64,000 nt of DNA from Acanthococcus lagerstroemiae (lineage: Eukaryota; Arthropoda; Insecta; Hemiptera; Eriococcidae), in contig CM063112.1 in NCBI GenBank assembly GCA_031841125.1, positions 16,518,603 to 16,582,602 on the forward strand, given 5' to 3'. The translations under genes and the position numbers were made by a program. The notes under the pieces were generated by a model. That model had not been told where the DNA came from, searched no databases, and saw only the letters and a program-made list of their open reading frames with translations. The first letter of the stretch is position 1, and the number at the start of each line of letters is the position of its first letter. Positions 1 through 9,521 of this stretch are shown here, piece after piece.

Positions 1-1257
1 AAGGCAAGTCAGTTCGGTCCATTTCGGTCTGAAATTTGGCTTTTTAGGTCCAACCCAGGGCTGGATCCAAAATCTAATACGGTATCCGCAATCAAAGATT
101 TAAAATACACCAGTTTCAGTACTCTGTTAGATACCTTTCCATTTAAAAATTCAGAATTGGTGGTACATGTGGGCTCCTAGGGGAGAGAGGGAGAGGGAAA
201 TTTTGTATTTGAAAAGAAACTAAAACTTGCTACTTAACGATCCTGACACGTTCCACATTCATCTTTGCAATAAACAAAAGTAAGGGAGGGGCATTTCATG
301 AGGCGCTTCCAACATTTTTTATCATTTTTGTATAATCGGTATTTACATTTCTGTTGATCATGGACATCATTTCACTTCTTTCATTCCCACAAATTTTGTC
401 ATTTTTATCAATTCCAGTAATATGAATATTTGGATTTAAAAATTCTTTCGGTAAGGTCACTTGTTATGAGGAACAGAACAAGTCTTTAGGATCAGACAAT
501 TTTTCTTTTTTGCAGAACTTGATTTTTAGATTTTTAAAAACGAAAATTGCAGAGGTCCTCATGGAAAATCTTATGTTGAACTTCAATCCTCTCGAATACC
601 AAGTTAAGTTCTTAGAAGTAAAAATAAGTGTTTTTACACCAAATTTTACCACTTTTTCTTGTGAGAGCGAAAATAAGAAAATCAAAGTCAAATAAGTGCC
701 ACAAACGACTTGGGTCTGGTTTCAATGAGGTCACTGCTTGACAAATGAGTAACCTAGAATTCAGAACCGCCAGCACATTTCCGTCGTCCATCAAAATACA
801 AATACCGCAGCGCATATAGCTGCCAAAGATACCAAATTTCAACGGGGTCACTGCATTAGACACCGGCAGCTAATACCAAATCAGAGGTCACTGCAGAAGA
901 CACCAGATGGGATAACTTTGGGCGATGAGTTCAAATTTTCTTGTCACATTTGGCCAGAATGTTTGGTTCTTAAAATATAAGCAAACAAAAAATCAACGAA
1001 AATTGACCTAGGCCCTGATCTGTACTATTTCTATGGTGTTCTGATGCTCCGCTGTGCTGCGGCATGAAGGGCAGAATATGATTCTAGCTGGGGATCTGAT
1101 ATAAATTCTCCTGGGAATTTCGAGTCGTAACAGCAATGTAGTCCATCAGCAAACCATCAACCCTCTATCTCTACCGTCTACCGCAATCGCGACTGATGCC
1201 ATCATAACAGAGAGCATGTTGTAACTAACAATGACCCTAGCTGGAAGCATTACTCAC
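1..1257 (-). other. PlexB: Partial plexin intron (3' side continues off window)
   Basis: This stretch lies downstream of the last plexin exon visible on the minus strand and begins with a consensus donor (GTGAGT) at 1257-1252. I find no convincing exon in it. It contains AT-rich sequence. A segment near 500-580 resembles one at 6010-6085 (shared 'aaaattgcaga.gtcct' and 'atgttgaac'-like text). The phrase GGTCACTGC recurs at about 729, 844 and 886. The open frames here are short and match no family I know. Confidence 0.6.
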
Positions 1258-1626
1258 CTTTTCGCCGCTGATAATGACGCCACCGTGGCACTCGGACGCG
1301 TTATGCAGACACTCGTTCTGGTAAACGCACCAATTGCATGCCCAGTTCGAGGTCACACAGTCGGTGCACTTCTTGTGGGCGGTGCAGTCGAAGTAGGCAA
1401 AGTTGCGGCTGACGAAGTCCTTGTTGGTCTCCGAGGAGCGCACCGACAGCGGCACCAACACGTGATCCTGGCCTTCGCTGATTTTCGGCCGAAACGAAAC
1501 AGACGGCGTCGGACAGATGAGGCCGTATGGTATGACGCGCGCGTCGATAGGCTCGGCACCGCCGAACACACACCGGTACTTGGCTCCGGTTGGCAATTCA
1601 GGTAACGTGCGAATAGTCAGTTGTAC
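1258..1626 (-). CDS. PlexB: Plexin B exon 6 (linker to IPT-like start and second PSI domain)
   Basis: Exon of 123 codons, phase 0 at both ends. It encodes residues 583-705 of the protein visible here, from VQLTIRTLPELP to HGGVIISGEK. The acceptor ends CGCAG just above 1626 and the donor GTGAGT starts at 1257. The first half (AKYRCVFG, LICPTP, VPLSVRSSETNKDFVSRNFAYFDC) is typical of the region between plexin PSI domains. The second half is a cysteine-rich PSI fold from about residue 663, with the pattern C..HKKCTDCVTS.WACNWC. Plexins are semaphorin receptors on growing axons, and these PSI domains form the extracellular stalk. The rest of the receptor lies beyond position 1. The family is certain; Plexin B rather than A is a judgement from remembered insect sequences. 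Confidence 0.88.
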
Positions 1627-3018
1627 CTGCGACGAACGGGTGAAATTAAAACTACGAATTTAGAAAGTAGGTTAGGAATTTGGATCATACAATAGTACAT
1701 ATGGTAACGATGACTGGGATACATTTGACACTACACCAGCTGATGGACTTCAAGGGAAGATTGCGGCGGTGAAGCGACATTGAGGGCTGCCAGCGCGGTC
1801 ACTTTCGGGCGATGAATTTGATCGTCTCCTAATGACGAAGCTTACTGAACTTCGAATTTTGAGTCGTAAGAAATGTTTCGAACAAAAATTATCCCAGGCT
1901 GGATTTCACGACCACAATTCTTTTTCACTTCATAATGGAAGAGGAATTCAATTTTGGGGATTTGTCTCGCCCTTGATAGAAATATCCGGTTGGATTAGTG
2001 CACTGTAACATCCGTCTATAATCCCAAAACAACCTCTTCACCTTCCACCGGCGTCCAAACTACAGCTCTATATACTTCGTGTAAGTAAGACTGTCCGCCA
2101 TTTTGACTTCAACCGTGCCTGTGAACGCCGAATCCGACTATGCAGAGCATAACACGCAGTCAATTCGGTATCGACGGGCGCAGTTGGATTCAAAATCACT
2201 AATACTAAGTGTAAATCCTTCTCAGAAATGACAAGATTACCACGAAAGGAAAAAAGTGCAGAGACGCAACCTACTAGTCGGGAGACTAAGGAAATATAAC
2301 AACAACGAATGGCCAGCTTATTTTTGACTATCTACGACATTATATTTACGTTGACGACCTTACAATTGCAGCACAGGATAAAACTAACTACCAAGTACTG
2401 GATAAACTGCAGGAGGAACTGCCCCAGCCGGCAACAAACTACAGCAAAATGTCCTCCGCTCCAAATTAAGCAAAGACCCAAATATGAAGCAAGATGCAAG
2501 CTGAATCTCAACTGGCTCAGGAAGGACTTGGAGAATTGTGAGAATCCAAAGTACTTCGGGTGACTCTTGACCACTCACTCACTTTCCGGAAGCACTGTGA
2601 GCAGGCCATGGTGAAGGTTATAATAGCTAGGAACAACATCCTATGAAAGTTCTCCTCCCCTAAATGGAGCGCAAGACCTGAAATTCTGAGGACAATAGGC
2701 CTGGCCCTTAATTTTTCGGCAACTGAATATGCTTGGGCTGTGTGGGGAAGGTCAACCCACACAAAGTGCATCGACACAGCTATCAATAAGTCATGCTGCC
2801 TAATACTGAGATTCCTGAGACCGACCAGGATAGAGGGACCCCCGCCTACCAGTTCAAGGAGTGGATGCAGCGAGACTATTGCATTACCATAACAGCAATG
2901 AGACCATGAAATCGGACGATTAATGCGATGGACGTGTGTGATGATGTCACGACACGAAAGAAGTTAATTAGAAATCTAATGACAGAACCCCTTCGTTAAC
3001 CATCCAGAGAGTACTCAC
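1627..3018 (-). other. PlexB: Plexin intron 5 with a LINE remnant
   Basis: Intron of 1,392 bp between exons 5 and 6, bounded by GTGAGT and CGCAG, phase 0. A non-LTR reverse transcriptase remnant occupies about 2341-2900. The remainder (1627-2340) has no gene-like content that I can recognise. Confidence 0.8.
2341..2900 (+). mobile_element. Decayed non-LTR retrotransposon RT fragment
   Basis: On the plus strand, antisense to the plexin, codons from 2341 read YIYVDDLTIAAQDK. This is the catalytic Y-x-DD box of a reverse transcriptase followed by the usual hydrophobic stretch. In changing frames come PKYFGVTLDHSLTFRKHCEQ, the 'KYLGV.LD..LSW..H' block of LINE polymerases, and AEYAWAVWGRSTHTK, the C-terminal 'Y..PVW' block. 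Several frameshifts and stops interrupt it, so it is dead. No endonuclease part is visible. It is a 5'-truncated LINE copy of unassigned clade that landed in the intron. Confidence 0.75.
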
Positions 3019-3151
3019 AGTTGTCATTTGATTTATAGGTATACGATCTGGTAACACTTGTTCAAAATCTATACACTGTTGACCGGCACCGAAAGACAAC
3101 CACCGAGGTAAACTTTGACTAGCTTGTTGACAGGCACTGCGAACGGTACAT
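3019..3151 (-). CDS. PlexB: Plexin B exon 5 (end of first PSI and linker)
   Basis: Exon of 133 bp that starts with the third base of an Arg codon (CG|A) completed across the splice. It continues CTVRSACQQASQSLPRWLSFGAGQQCIDFEQVLPDRIPINQMTT. The acceptor is TGTTTCAG just above 3151 and the donor GTGAGT begins at 3018. The cysteines close the first PSI domain, and the QQCIDFE...P..IP text is the conserved plexin linker leading to the first IPT-like domain. The neighbouring intron 4 is only 87 bp (3152-3238). Confidence 0.88.
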
Positions 3152-3238
3152 CTGAAACAGAACATGTTATTAGTTAGTCAGTAAACACGACAGAATGTAT
3201 CGAGTCAATCTAGTGGACGATTTCCAACGCCATCTCAC

Positions 3239-3339
3239 CGTTTCTCCAAAGAGCACCAGCCGCAGTATGGATCCCTGGCCTCTAAACAGGCCGAGCAATT
3301 CGAGTAGCCTGTACAGTGCTCCATACTGACTTTCATAAC
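3239..3339 (-). CDS. PlexB: Plexin B exon 4 (first PSI domain)
   Basis: Exon of 101 bp in frame with exon 3, reading [33 protein letters not shown] plus two bases of Arg. C-x5-C-x2-C followed by DPYCGWC is the PSI signature (plexin, semaphorin, integrin). It starts at residue 505, straight after the end of the Sema propeller, as in all plexins. The acceptor is TTATTGCAG and the donor is GTGAGA at 3238. Confidence is high because the domain signature, splice sites and reading phase all agree. Confidence 0.9.
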
Positions 3340-5004
3340 CTGCAATAAAATAGTGATAATATTAGTACTGGACCTTTTTAGACCATCGATAGAATTAGCA
3401 CCTGTCTCGGAATCAAAAGTTTTTTCGGAGTGTTAAATTTTTGGTATACAAAAAGATGCCCATGTAACCCTCCCTTCCAGCAGTGAAAAATGGGTTTTAA
3501 ATCATTGAATGTACGGATCTGGAGAGATTTTCCCACCTTCTAGCCAGAGGAGGACTGCAGGATGCGACATCCCCAAAAGAATCTTTGGAATCGACTTTTC
3601 GACCGTTTAGTCGGTAAACATCAGTCGTCAAAATGTAAAAATGTCTCAACTTTTTTTCGATTACACAGAAATTTTTTCAGCATTAAGTCGGAATTTTCAA
3701 ACTATTTCCACCCGCCCACATGCCGACAGTGCTAGGTCCATCCCTATCTCTAGCCTCATTTCTCGTCTGAGAAAAGGAAAAAATGAGTTTTTTTACCCGT
3801 CAATTTGAATGCAGGTTAATTCAGAATAAAATTAAAAGCTGACCTTTTTTTGTGGCTTATAAACCATGCACCAAAAGTGAAGAAAAAAATAAAAGTAACT
3901 AGCACACAGCCACAAGAAAAAGGCAGACAAATGAAGGAGTAAGATATAATGAGCTGCAGAACCGACAGATGGCAGCCAGAGAAGACAGAGGCTTACAAGG
4001 GGTAAGCAGATAGCCCCGAACAAACTTTCGAATTTCAGACAGAACAGTACCGAGTAACCTGTCGAAGCAAGGGCTTCTTGATCACTGATTTTGACTATCT
4101 TATTTTTGATCCAGCACATATTATTAATCCTAAATCAAAAATTCCGATTTAAAAAGGGGCCACATCGATTTGAATTTGATGATCAAGCACAGTATAAGAG
4201 CGACTGTTTCTTAGGTCGCAGATTTAGCAACTGCTATCAGATATTTGACCCAGTTCAAATTCGAGCTACAAAATTCGTAGATTATCAAAAGAGGAGGGGG
4301 GTCGGAAGGGCAAAATATATCTGACTAGAAAATTTGAATTAAATATCGCAAAAGGCTTATTTTGGACTGATTCCAAATGTCGCATTAAATTTAACGTTCA
4401 ATTACCTAAGGAGGGGGGGGGGGGTCAAAATACATCTGACTTTGCAATGGAATTTCGTTCTGGAAGGGTTGAAACTATATTGAAAGAAGAAAAAATCAGG
4501 GAAATAACGAAAGTTTAAAATATCGAGTTAAGAAAATACCATGAATTTCCAACCGTGGGGGGGGGGGGTTGTCCTATTAGAACGACAAGAAATCGAGTAC
4601 TCGCGAGCAGAGCACTAGAAATCTTTTTTATTAAAGGCAGAGCAAAAAATGCATCAGAAAACGCAACTTTCTGATCTGAAGAAGCCCCTCTTCACTCCTG
4701 GTTAGAGTGTTAGCCGGAAATGTTACTTGTCTTTTGAATGCCATAATATAAAGGCTCGATGGGTCTGAGAAAGGCTGAAGCTCCCGTAGCCTCCTGGCTC
4801 CACAGCTGTCCGTCTGTCTACGGTTGGTCGAATCAGTTTGCCTATTTGCTTGTCTATCTCGCGAACTAACCGATTCTTACTGTCTAGCTGACGATTAGTC
4901 TTTATCACTGGCTAAATCTCAAGAGCAACAGGAAAGTTCCTGCCATTTTGCGAGTTTCAGGAAGGCGATAGCAGATGCCTGATTTTCGGTACACATGATC
5001 TCAC
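3340..5004 (-). other. PlexB: Plexin intron 3, no gene content
   Basis: Intron of 1,665 bp between exons 3 and 4. It contains two long G runs near 4412-4424 and 4557-4569. The phrase 'atctgact' follows G-rich text at about 4318 and 4433, so this may be a small duplicated repeat. Apart from that I see only AT-rich unique sequence. Confidence 0.7.
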
Positions 5005-5133
5005 CTTAGATGTAGTCAGCACGTAGATGTAGCCTCCGATCGGAGAGAAGGTGGTATCGGGTAGTATAGCGTTACCGCTATCCAGAGTCAACTCTTCGTA
5101 CTCGATGCCTTCCATGTAATTGATGAGCAACAC
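5005..5133 (-). CDS. PlexB: Plexin B exon 3 (last Sema blade)
   Basis: Exon of 43 codons, phase 0 at both ends, reading VLLINYMEGIEYEELTLDSG, then NAILPDTTFSPIGGYIYVLTTSK. It follows directly on the GTSDGVLKK end of exon 2. The combination 'G...GVLKKVLL...YEE...D...ILPD...S....YIYVLT..K' is the terminal beta-propeller blade of a plexin Sema domain, just before PSI. The acceptor is TGTTCCAG and the donor GTGAGA. Intron 2 upstream is only 93 bp (5134-5226). Confidence 0.88.
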
Positions 5134-5226
5134 CTGGAACATCAACACGACATTATTTGTTGAAATTCGAATCACTTATAACGTTGCACTGGAAAGGAGA
5201 GACTCGTATATATGTGATTCACGTAC

Positions 5227-5403
5227 CTTCTTCAGCACACCATCAGACGTTCCTAAAAAACTGACGGTGCTCCTCTCCGTAGTGGTAATGGTAACAGAAG
5301 TAACTAACTTATTTTTAAAACATATGGCAGCTTCGGTTATGATAGGATTACCACCGGATATCTTCAATCCGACTTCGCAAAAATTATAAATATTGCCAGT
5401 GGT
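5227..5403 (-). CDS. PlexB: Plexin B exon 2 (Sema domain, penultimate blade)
   Basis: Exon of 59 codons, phase 0, reading TTGNIYNFCEVGLKISGGNP, then a blade ending TVSFLGTSDGVLKK. The acceptor GTTGCAG lies just above 5403 and the donor GTACGT begins at 5226. The text NFCEVGLKISG separates this protein from the Plexin A family, whose members, as I recall, carry an FCGLD-type sequence here. That is the main reason for calling Plexin B. LGTSDGVLKK is the widely conserved plexin 'GT..G.LKK' strand. Confidence 0.88.
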
Positions 5404-6098
5404 CTGCAACACAAACAAAAGTACATATAAGTATCTATGTAATACACGCTAGTACAATTAGACAAAAAAGATAAAAATAGTAGGAAAAAATCCCGGAAAG
5501 CTGGATTTCTGGCACAGCGGGTTAGATGTATTTATTTTTGTTTCAATTCCTTTTTTTCAATTTCTAAATATACGAGTAAACAATGTTTTTTATTTAATTA
5601 AAAAAAAAAATTAAATTTAGGAAACAAAATACGCAAGTGTCTTAAACAAGAAGAAATAGCGTAGTCAAAAAAAAAAAAAAAGTTGAAATGAAAAATTATA
5701 AAGGTAAAAAAAAAAATGCAAATAGCAAATTTTTGTAAATTAAATTCATCTTTAAAATTCTGTCGGTTAAAGGACATCAATTTTGAAAAAAACAATCAAC
5801 AGAAAAAGCCAAGTCTTTTTTAAATTTATTTAGGACTCTTTGTTTATTTATTTAAAATGCAGGTTATCGTCTTACTAAATCACTCCTATAATCAGAAACC
5901 CTGTCATAACTTTCACTGAATGCGCAAAAAAAGAGACTCAAAATAAACTCCTTTCAGCTCCTCCTTCATCATTCCACAATGAAAACTATGCTTATGGCCA
6001 AAAAAACTTTTTCCACGTAACTCTCGATTTTTTGAAAATTTTAAAGCAAAATTGCAGATGTCCTTATGAAGAATTGCATGTTAAACTTTCGCCATTGG
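5404..6098. other. AT-rich intron sequence, no gene
   Basis: Start of the 20-kb plexin intron 1. It is strongly AT-rich with A and T homopolymers (for example near 5600-5720). I see no coding or RNA signature. The segment near 6010-6085 resembles one at 500-580. Confidence 0.6.
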
Positions 6099-6392
6099 CA
6101 GAGACGTAGCGTGCTCAACATGACTGGGGGGGGGGGGTCGGACAACCCCTTCGGGCCGAAGAAGAAGAAAAAACATTACAAAAATTGGCCGGAGTTTTCA
6201 GTTTTTCTCCTGTTTTTGAGTATCTGCAGCACTACAGTCAACAATGTTCATTTTGAAACGATTTAATCATATTATGAAACTTGTCTTCAGAAACTATTTA
6301 AAATGACATCCATCTTGCTTTTTAGGGGGCGGAGATGGAAAAAGTTTTATTTACAAAACACCCTCCTTGGAAAATTTCTAGATCCGCCACTG
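6099..6392. mobile_element. Short non-autonomous DNA transposon
   Basis: The insert starts CAGAGACGTAGCG and ends GATCCGCCACTG. Its reverse-complemented end, CAGTGGCGGATC, loosely matches the start. It is flanked by the 5-bp direct repeat ATTGG (6094-6098 and 6393-6397). A G run sits near 6126-6136. The end motif GGATCCGCC recurs in other short elements of this window. The inverted ends are weak, so the exact boundaries are tentative. Confidence 0.4.
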
Positions 6393-7480
6393 ATTGGTAG
6401 AATTTTTAACGCCACAATTCGTATGTTTGAAAACATCAATGATTACAGAGAGAATCCTCCCAGACTGTTTCGAGCATTCACTGGATGATCGCCGACTTCA
6501 CGCACTCTGCTACTCCCCTTCAACACTATGTAGCGCTAGTATCGCGACAAATCGCAGGACTGATGATGATGATGATGCATCGATTTGACGCCGCTCTCTA
6601 TTTCTCCCTATCTCGCGCAAGTTCTTTCATTTCGTAGTAACAGTTCCATTTGACATCCTTGATTATCTGTTTAACATACTGGAATCTTTGCCGACCTACC
6701 CAATTCTTTCCTTCCACTTTTCCGTCTAGCAGCAGTGATATATTTCCCTGGGACCTCAAATTATGCCCTTAGTTTATCTCTCCTTCTCTTCAGACGATTC
6801 CAAATATCCATTTTACCTCCTACTCTATTATGTACTTCCTCATTTCTTACCTTATCCGTCCATTTGATACACTAAGTATCCGCTTATTGCACCACATCAC
6901 AAAAGCTTCGATTCTTCTCTTTTTTGGTTTTCCCATGGTCCAAGTATCACTTCTATACAAGGCTACACTCCAAACATAAGTTTTCAAGAACATTTTTTTG
7001 ATTTCCAGATTTATTTTTGATTTGGAAAGATTAATTTTTCGATAAAATGCTCTACTACTAATATCCCTTTTACTCCTTCCATCTTTTGTTATTTTACTCC
7101 CGAAATAGCAAAATTCGCTTACTTCCCCAATCTTTTTCTGTCAAATTTTTATATTTAAGCTATCATGTTCACATCGATTACATATCATTACTTTAGTTTT
7201 ATTTTTATTTATTCTTATACGATATTCTATACTCAAAATCTCCTTCATTCCATTTAAAATGTTTTCCAAATCAATCCTTCTTTCAGCTAATAAGACAATA
7301 TCATCTGCCAAACCTGTCAATATTTTTGACGCATGCCAGAGGAGAATAATTGATCGATAATTTTCACACCTATCTGCTCCTCCCTTTTTTTGGTATAGTT
7401 ACAATAGCACTCTTTTTAAAGTCCTCAGACATTTCCCCTTTATCATAAATATAACCTGCTAATTTATACAATTTGTAATG

Positions 7481-7992
7481 TATGCAATGAAATGTAATGT
7501 TCTATGTCATACAGCCAGGTACGTACCTACCGTGAACTCAAAATTCCCAAGTATCAAAGGAAAAGAAAGAAGGAAAAAAAAACAAAAAACTTTTGACCTG
7601 TTAGATTTGTCCAACTCAACTCAAAATTCCCAAATATCAATGCAAAAGAAGAAAAACCTTTTAATTTGATGAGTTTTTCCAACTTCTCAACTCAATTCCC
7701 AAGTATTAAAGCAAAAGCAAAAGCAAAAAAAAAAAAAAAAAAAAAACACCTTTCAATTTGCTTGTTGGATTTTTCCAATTCGCCTGACTGCTGAAATGGT
7801 GTATTTTCCCAACTGCTAAGTGAAAAATTCCTACAGGGGGTAAATTGCCCCCTGCTCCCCTATCGGTATGTCCCTGCATATAGCCTTTTTAATCTTGACC
7901 CCCGGAAGGGGAGGAATCTGCAATGTATGAGATGATATGTAATGTTCTATGTTGTACAGCCTTTTTAATCTTCACCCCCGGAAGGGGAGGAA
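7481..7992. repeat. Tandem duplication of LINE sequence, one copy split by a hAT element
   Basis: The text 'aatgtaatgttctatg.catacagcctttttaatctt' followed by 'cccccggaaggggaggaat' occurs once interrupted (7481-7515 joined to 7885-7921) and once uninterrupted (7922-7992). The uninterrupted copy shows what the insertion site looked like before the hAT element arrived. Confidence 0.65.
7516..7876 (+). mobile_element. hAT-type MITE, family CAGGGACGTACCGA (copy 1)
   Basis: 361-bp element that starts CAGGTACGTACCT and ends TATCGGTATGTCCCTG, which are degenerate inverted ends of the family CAGGGACGTACCGA. It is flanked by CATACAGC (7508-7515) and CATATAGC (7877-7884), an 8-bp target duplication with one mismatch as expected for the hAT superfamily. 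The interior has about four degenerate units of roughly 75 bp containing 'ttcccaagtatcaaagcaaaag'-like text, a purine-rich run and 'cctttgac.tgttagattttccaact'. It is inserted in the minus-strand LINE remnant. Confidence 0.8.
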
Positions 7993-9521
7993 TTTGCCAC
8001 TCCTGGAGCTTTCCCTTTCTTTAAATCTCTCAAAGATTTTTCAAATTCACCTATTAAAATTGAGTCCCTCCTCTCATCTTCTTCCACCGCTTCCTCCCTC
8101 TCCATTCTTCTCTCTTCATCTCCATTATTACTATACATATAGTCCTTCTACATACTCTGCCCACCTTTTCACTTTTCCTTCAGCTGTACAAGTAGGCTAT
8201 CCCTCCTTATTTGCTTTCTTCCTTGTTTCTCCAAACTCCATTTCTTTACTTGTCTACTTGTCCTTTATTCATAATAAACTCTTCTATCTTATCACTTTGT
8301 TTTCTTTCATCCATTCCTCGTTTGCCTTTTTACACTCTCTCTTTATTTCATTCCTTAACTTTTAATAAGCTAATCTTCCTTCCCTATCATTTGCATTCTT
8401 ATATTTTCTTCGTTCATCCAGCTTTCTGAGAATTTCCTCATTCATCCATGGTTTCTTTTCTTCTCTCTCAGTTTTACCTAGATTTTCTTCTGCTGATTTT
8501 AATCTTCCCTCCATTATTTTACCCCACTCTTCCCAACACACAGTTAATTTCCTGTGTTTTTTCAGCCTCTAATTTTAATACAATATCCTCTTGATATTTC
8601 TCTCTAGCATTAATATCTTCCAATTTTTTCAAATTCCATCTTTTTACCTCTTCTTTTCTACCGAGTTTCTTCAATTCAAGTCAGCATTTCATTACTACCA
8701 ATAGGCTTTCGGATAAGTCTTACAATTTACAGTCTAATATTTGATTGTAGGTGATAATGTAATCAATTTGGTATCTACCTTCATTACCTGTCCATGTACA
8801 CCTTCTTCTATGTATAGTGATTTTTAAATTGAGTATTTTCTACAGCTAAGTTATACTTCGCACAAAACTCTATCAAACGCTCTCCTCTTTCATTTCTCAT
8901 TCCTAATCCAAAAACCCCGACTTTATTACCTTCTTTTCTTTCACCAACTCTAGCATTCCAATCACGGATAATAATAAGATTCTCTTTGCCTCTAACATGC
9001 TTCATAAGTTACTGAGAGTTGATGACAGTTCCCAATTTTGAGTAATACAATCACGAAAATAGAGGAAAACTCGTGAAAAATATTATCCTTTACTTACGCA
9101 CAGTATTTTACATTTTTTGATTTTTTAATTGACATAGGGCAAAAAAGTTGACTTTTGTTGACTAAGTTGACCATGTTTTGAAAATGTTGACTTTAATTGA
9201 TATAGTTGACCTGGTAGATACCCTGCTTTATTAAATATTTGTTTTTATAGTCATCTCACCAAAATTCATTCTCCTTTTTCCACCTTATTTCATTTATTCC
9301 AACTATTCCTAGGTCAAGCTTCTTCATTTCTCTCAAGATTCGCTAATCTTCCAACTCCATTTAAGTTTCTCACACTCCGAGTTCCTATTTTAATTGCACC
9401 TTTCTTTTTAAAATTTTCCAATAATGATGCTCCCCCAAATAGCTCCCTCCCAAACATCCGAATGGGGAGCTTCTTACGTCCGGAAAAATTATATACCTGT
9501 TGGAACACCATCATCAGTAAT

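Larger units (their letters stand above)
6655..9480 (-). mobile_element. Decayed RTE-like LINE, minus strand
   Basis: Translated on the minus strand in shifting frames, this reads as a LINE from 5' to 3'. It starts with an endonuclease N-terminus, IKIGTRSVRNLNGVGRLANLE (about 9330-9400). Next comes an endonuclease segment, WNARVGERKEGNKVG, GLGMRNERGERLIEFC (8820-8960). Then follow a degraded LADDIVL polymerase box (near 7300) and the C-terminal block KKRRIEAFVMWCNKRI.S and IKWTDKVRNEEVHNR (about 6840-6935). Many stops and frameshifts make it inactive. The order and motifs match the plus-strand LINE at 45.5-48.0 kb but the copy is far older. A hAT element (7516-7876) sits inside it. Sequence ending GGTAGATACCCTG near 9223 suggests a second insertion at about 9030-9223. 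Confidence 0.75.

Noticed and set aside
7949..8429. Hydrophobic Ser/Leu/Phe-rich plus-strand frames
   Set aside because: They are antisense readings of the decayed minus-strand LINE in a pyrimidine-rich stretch.
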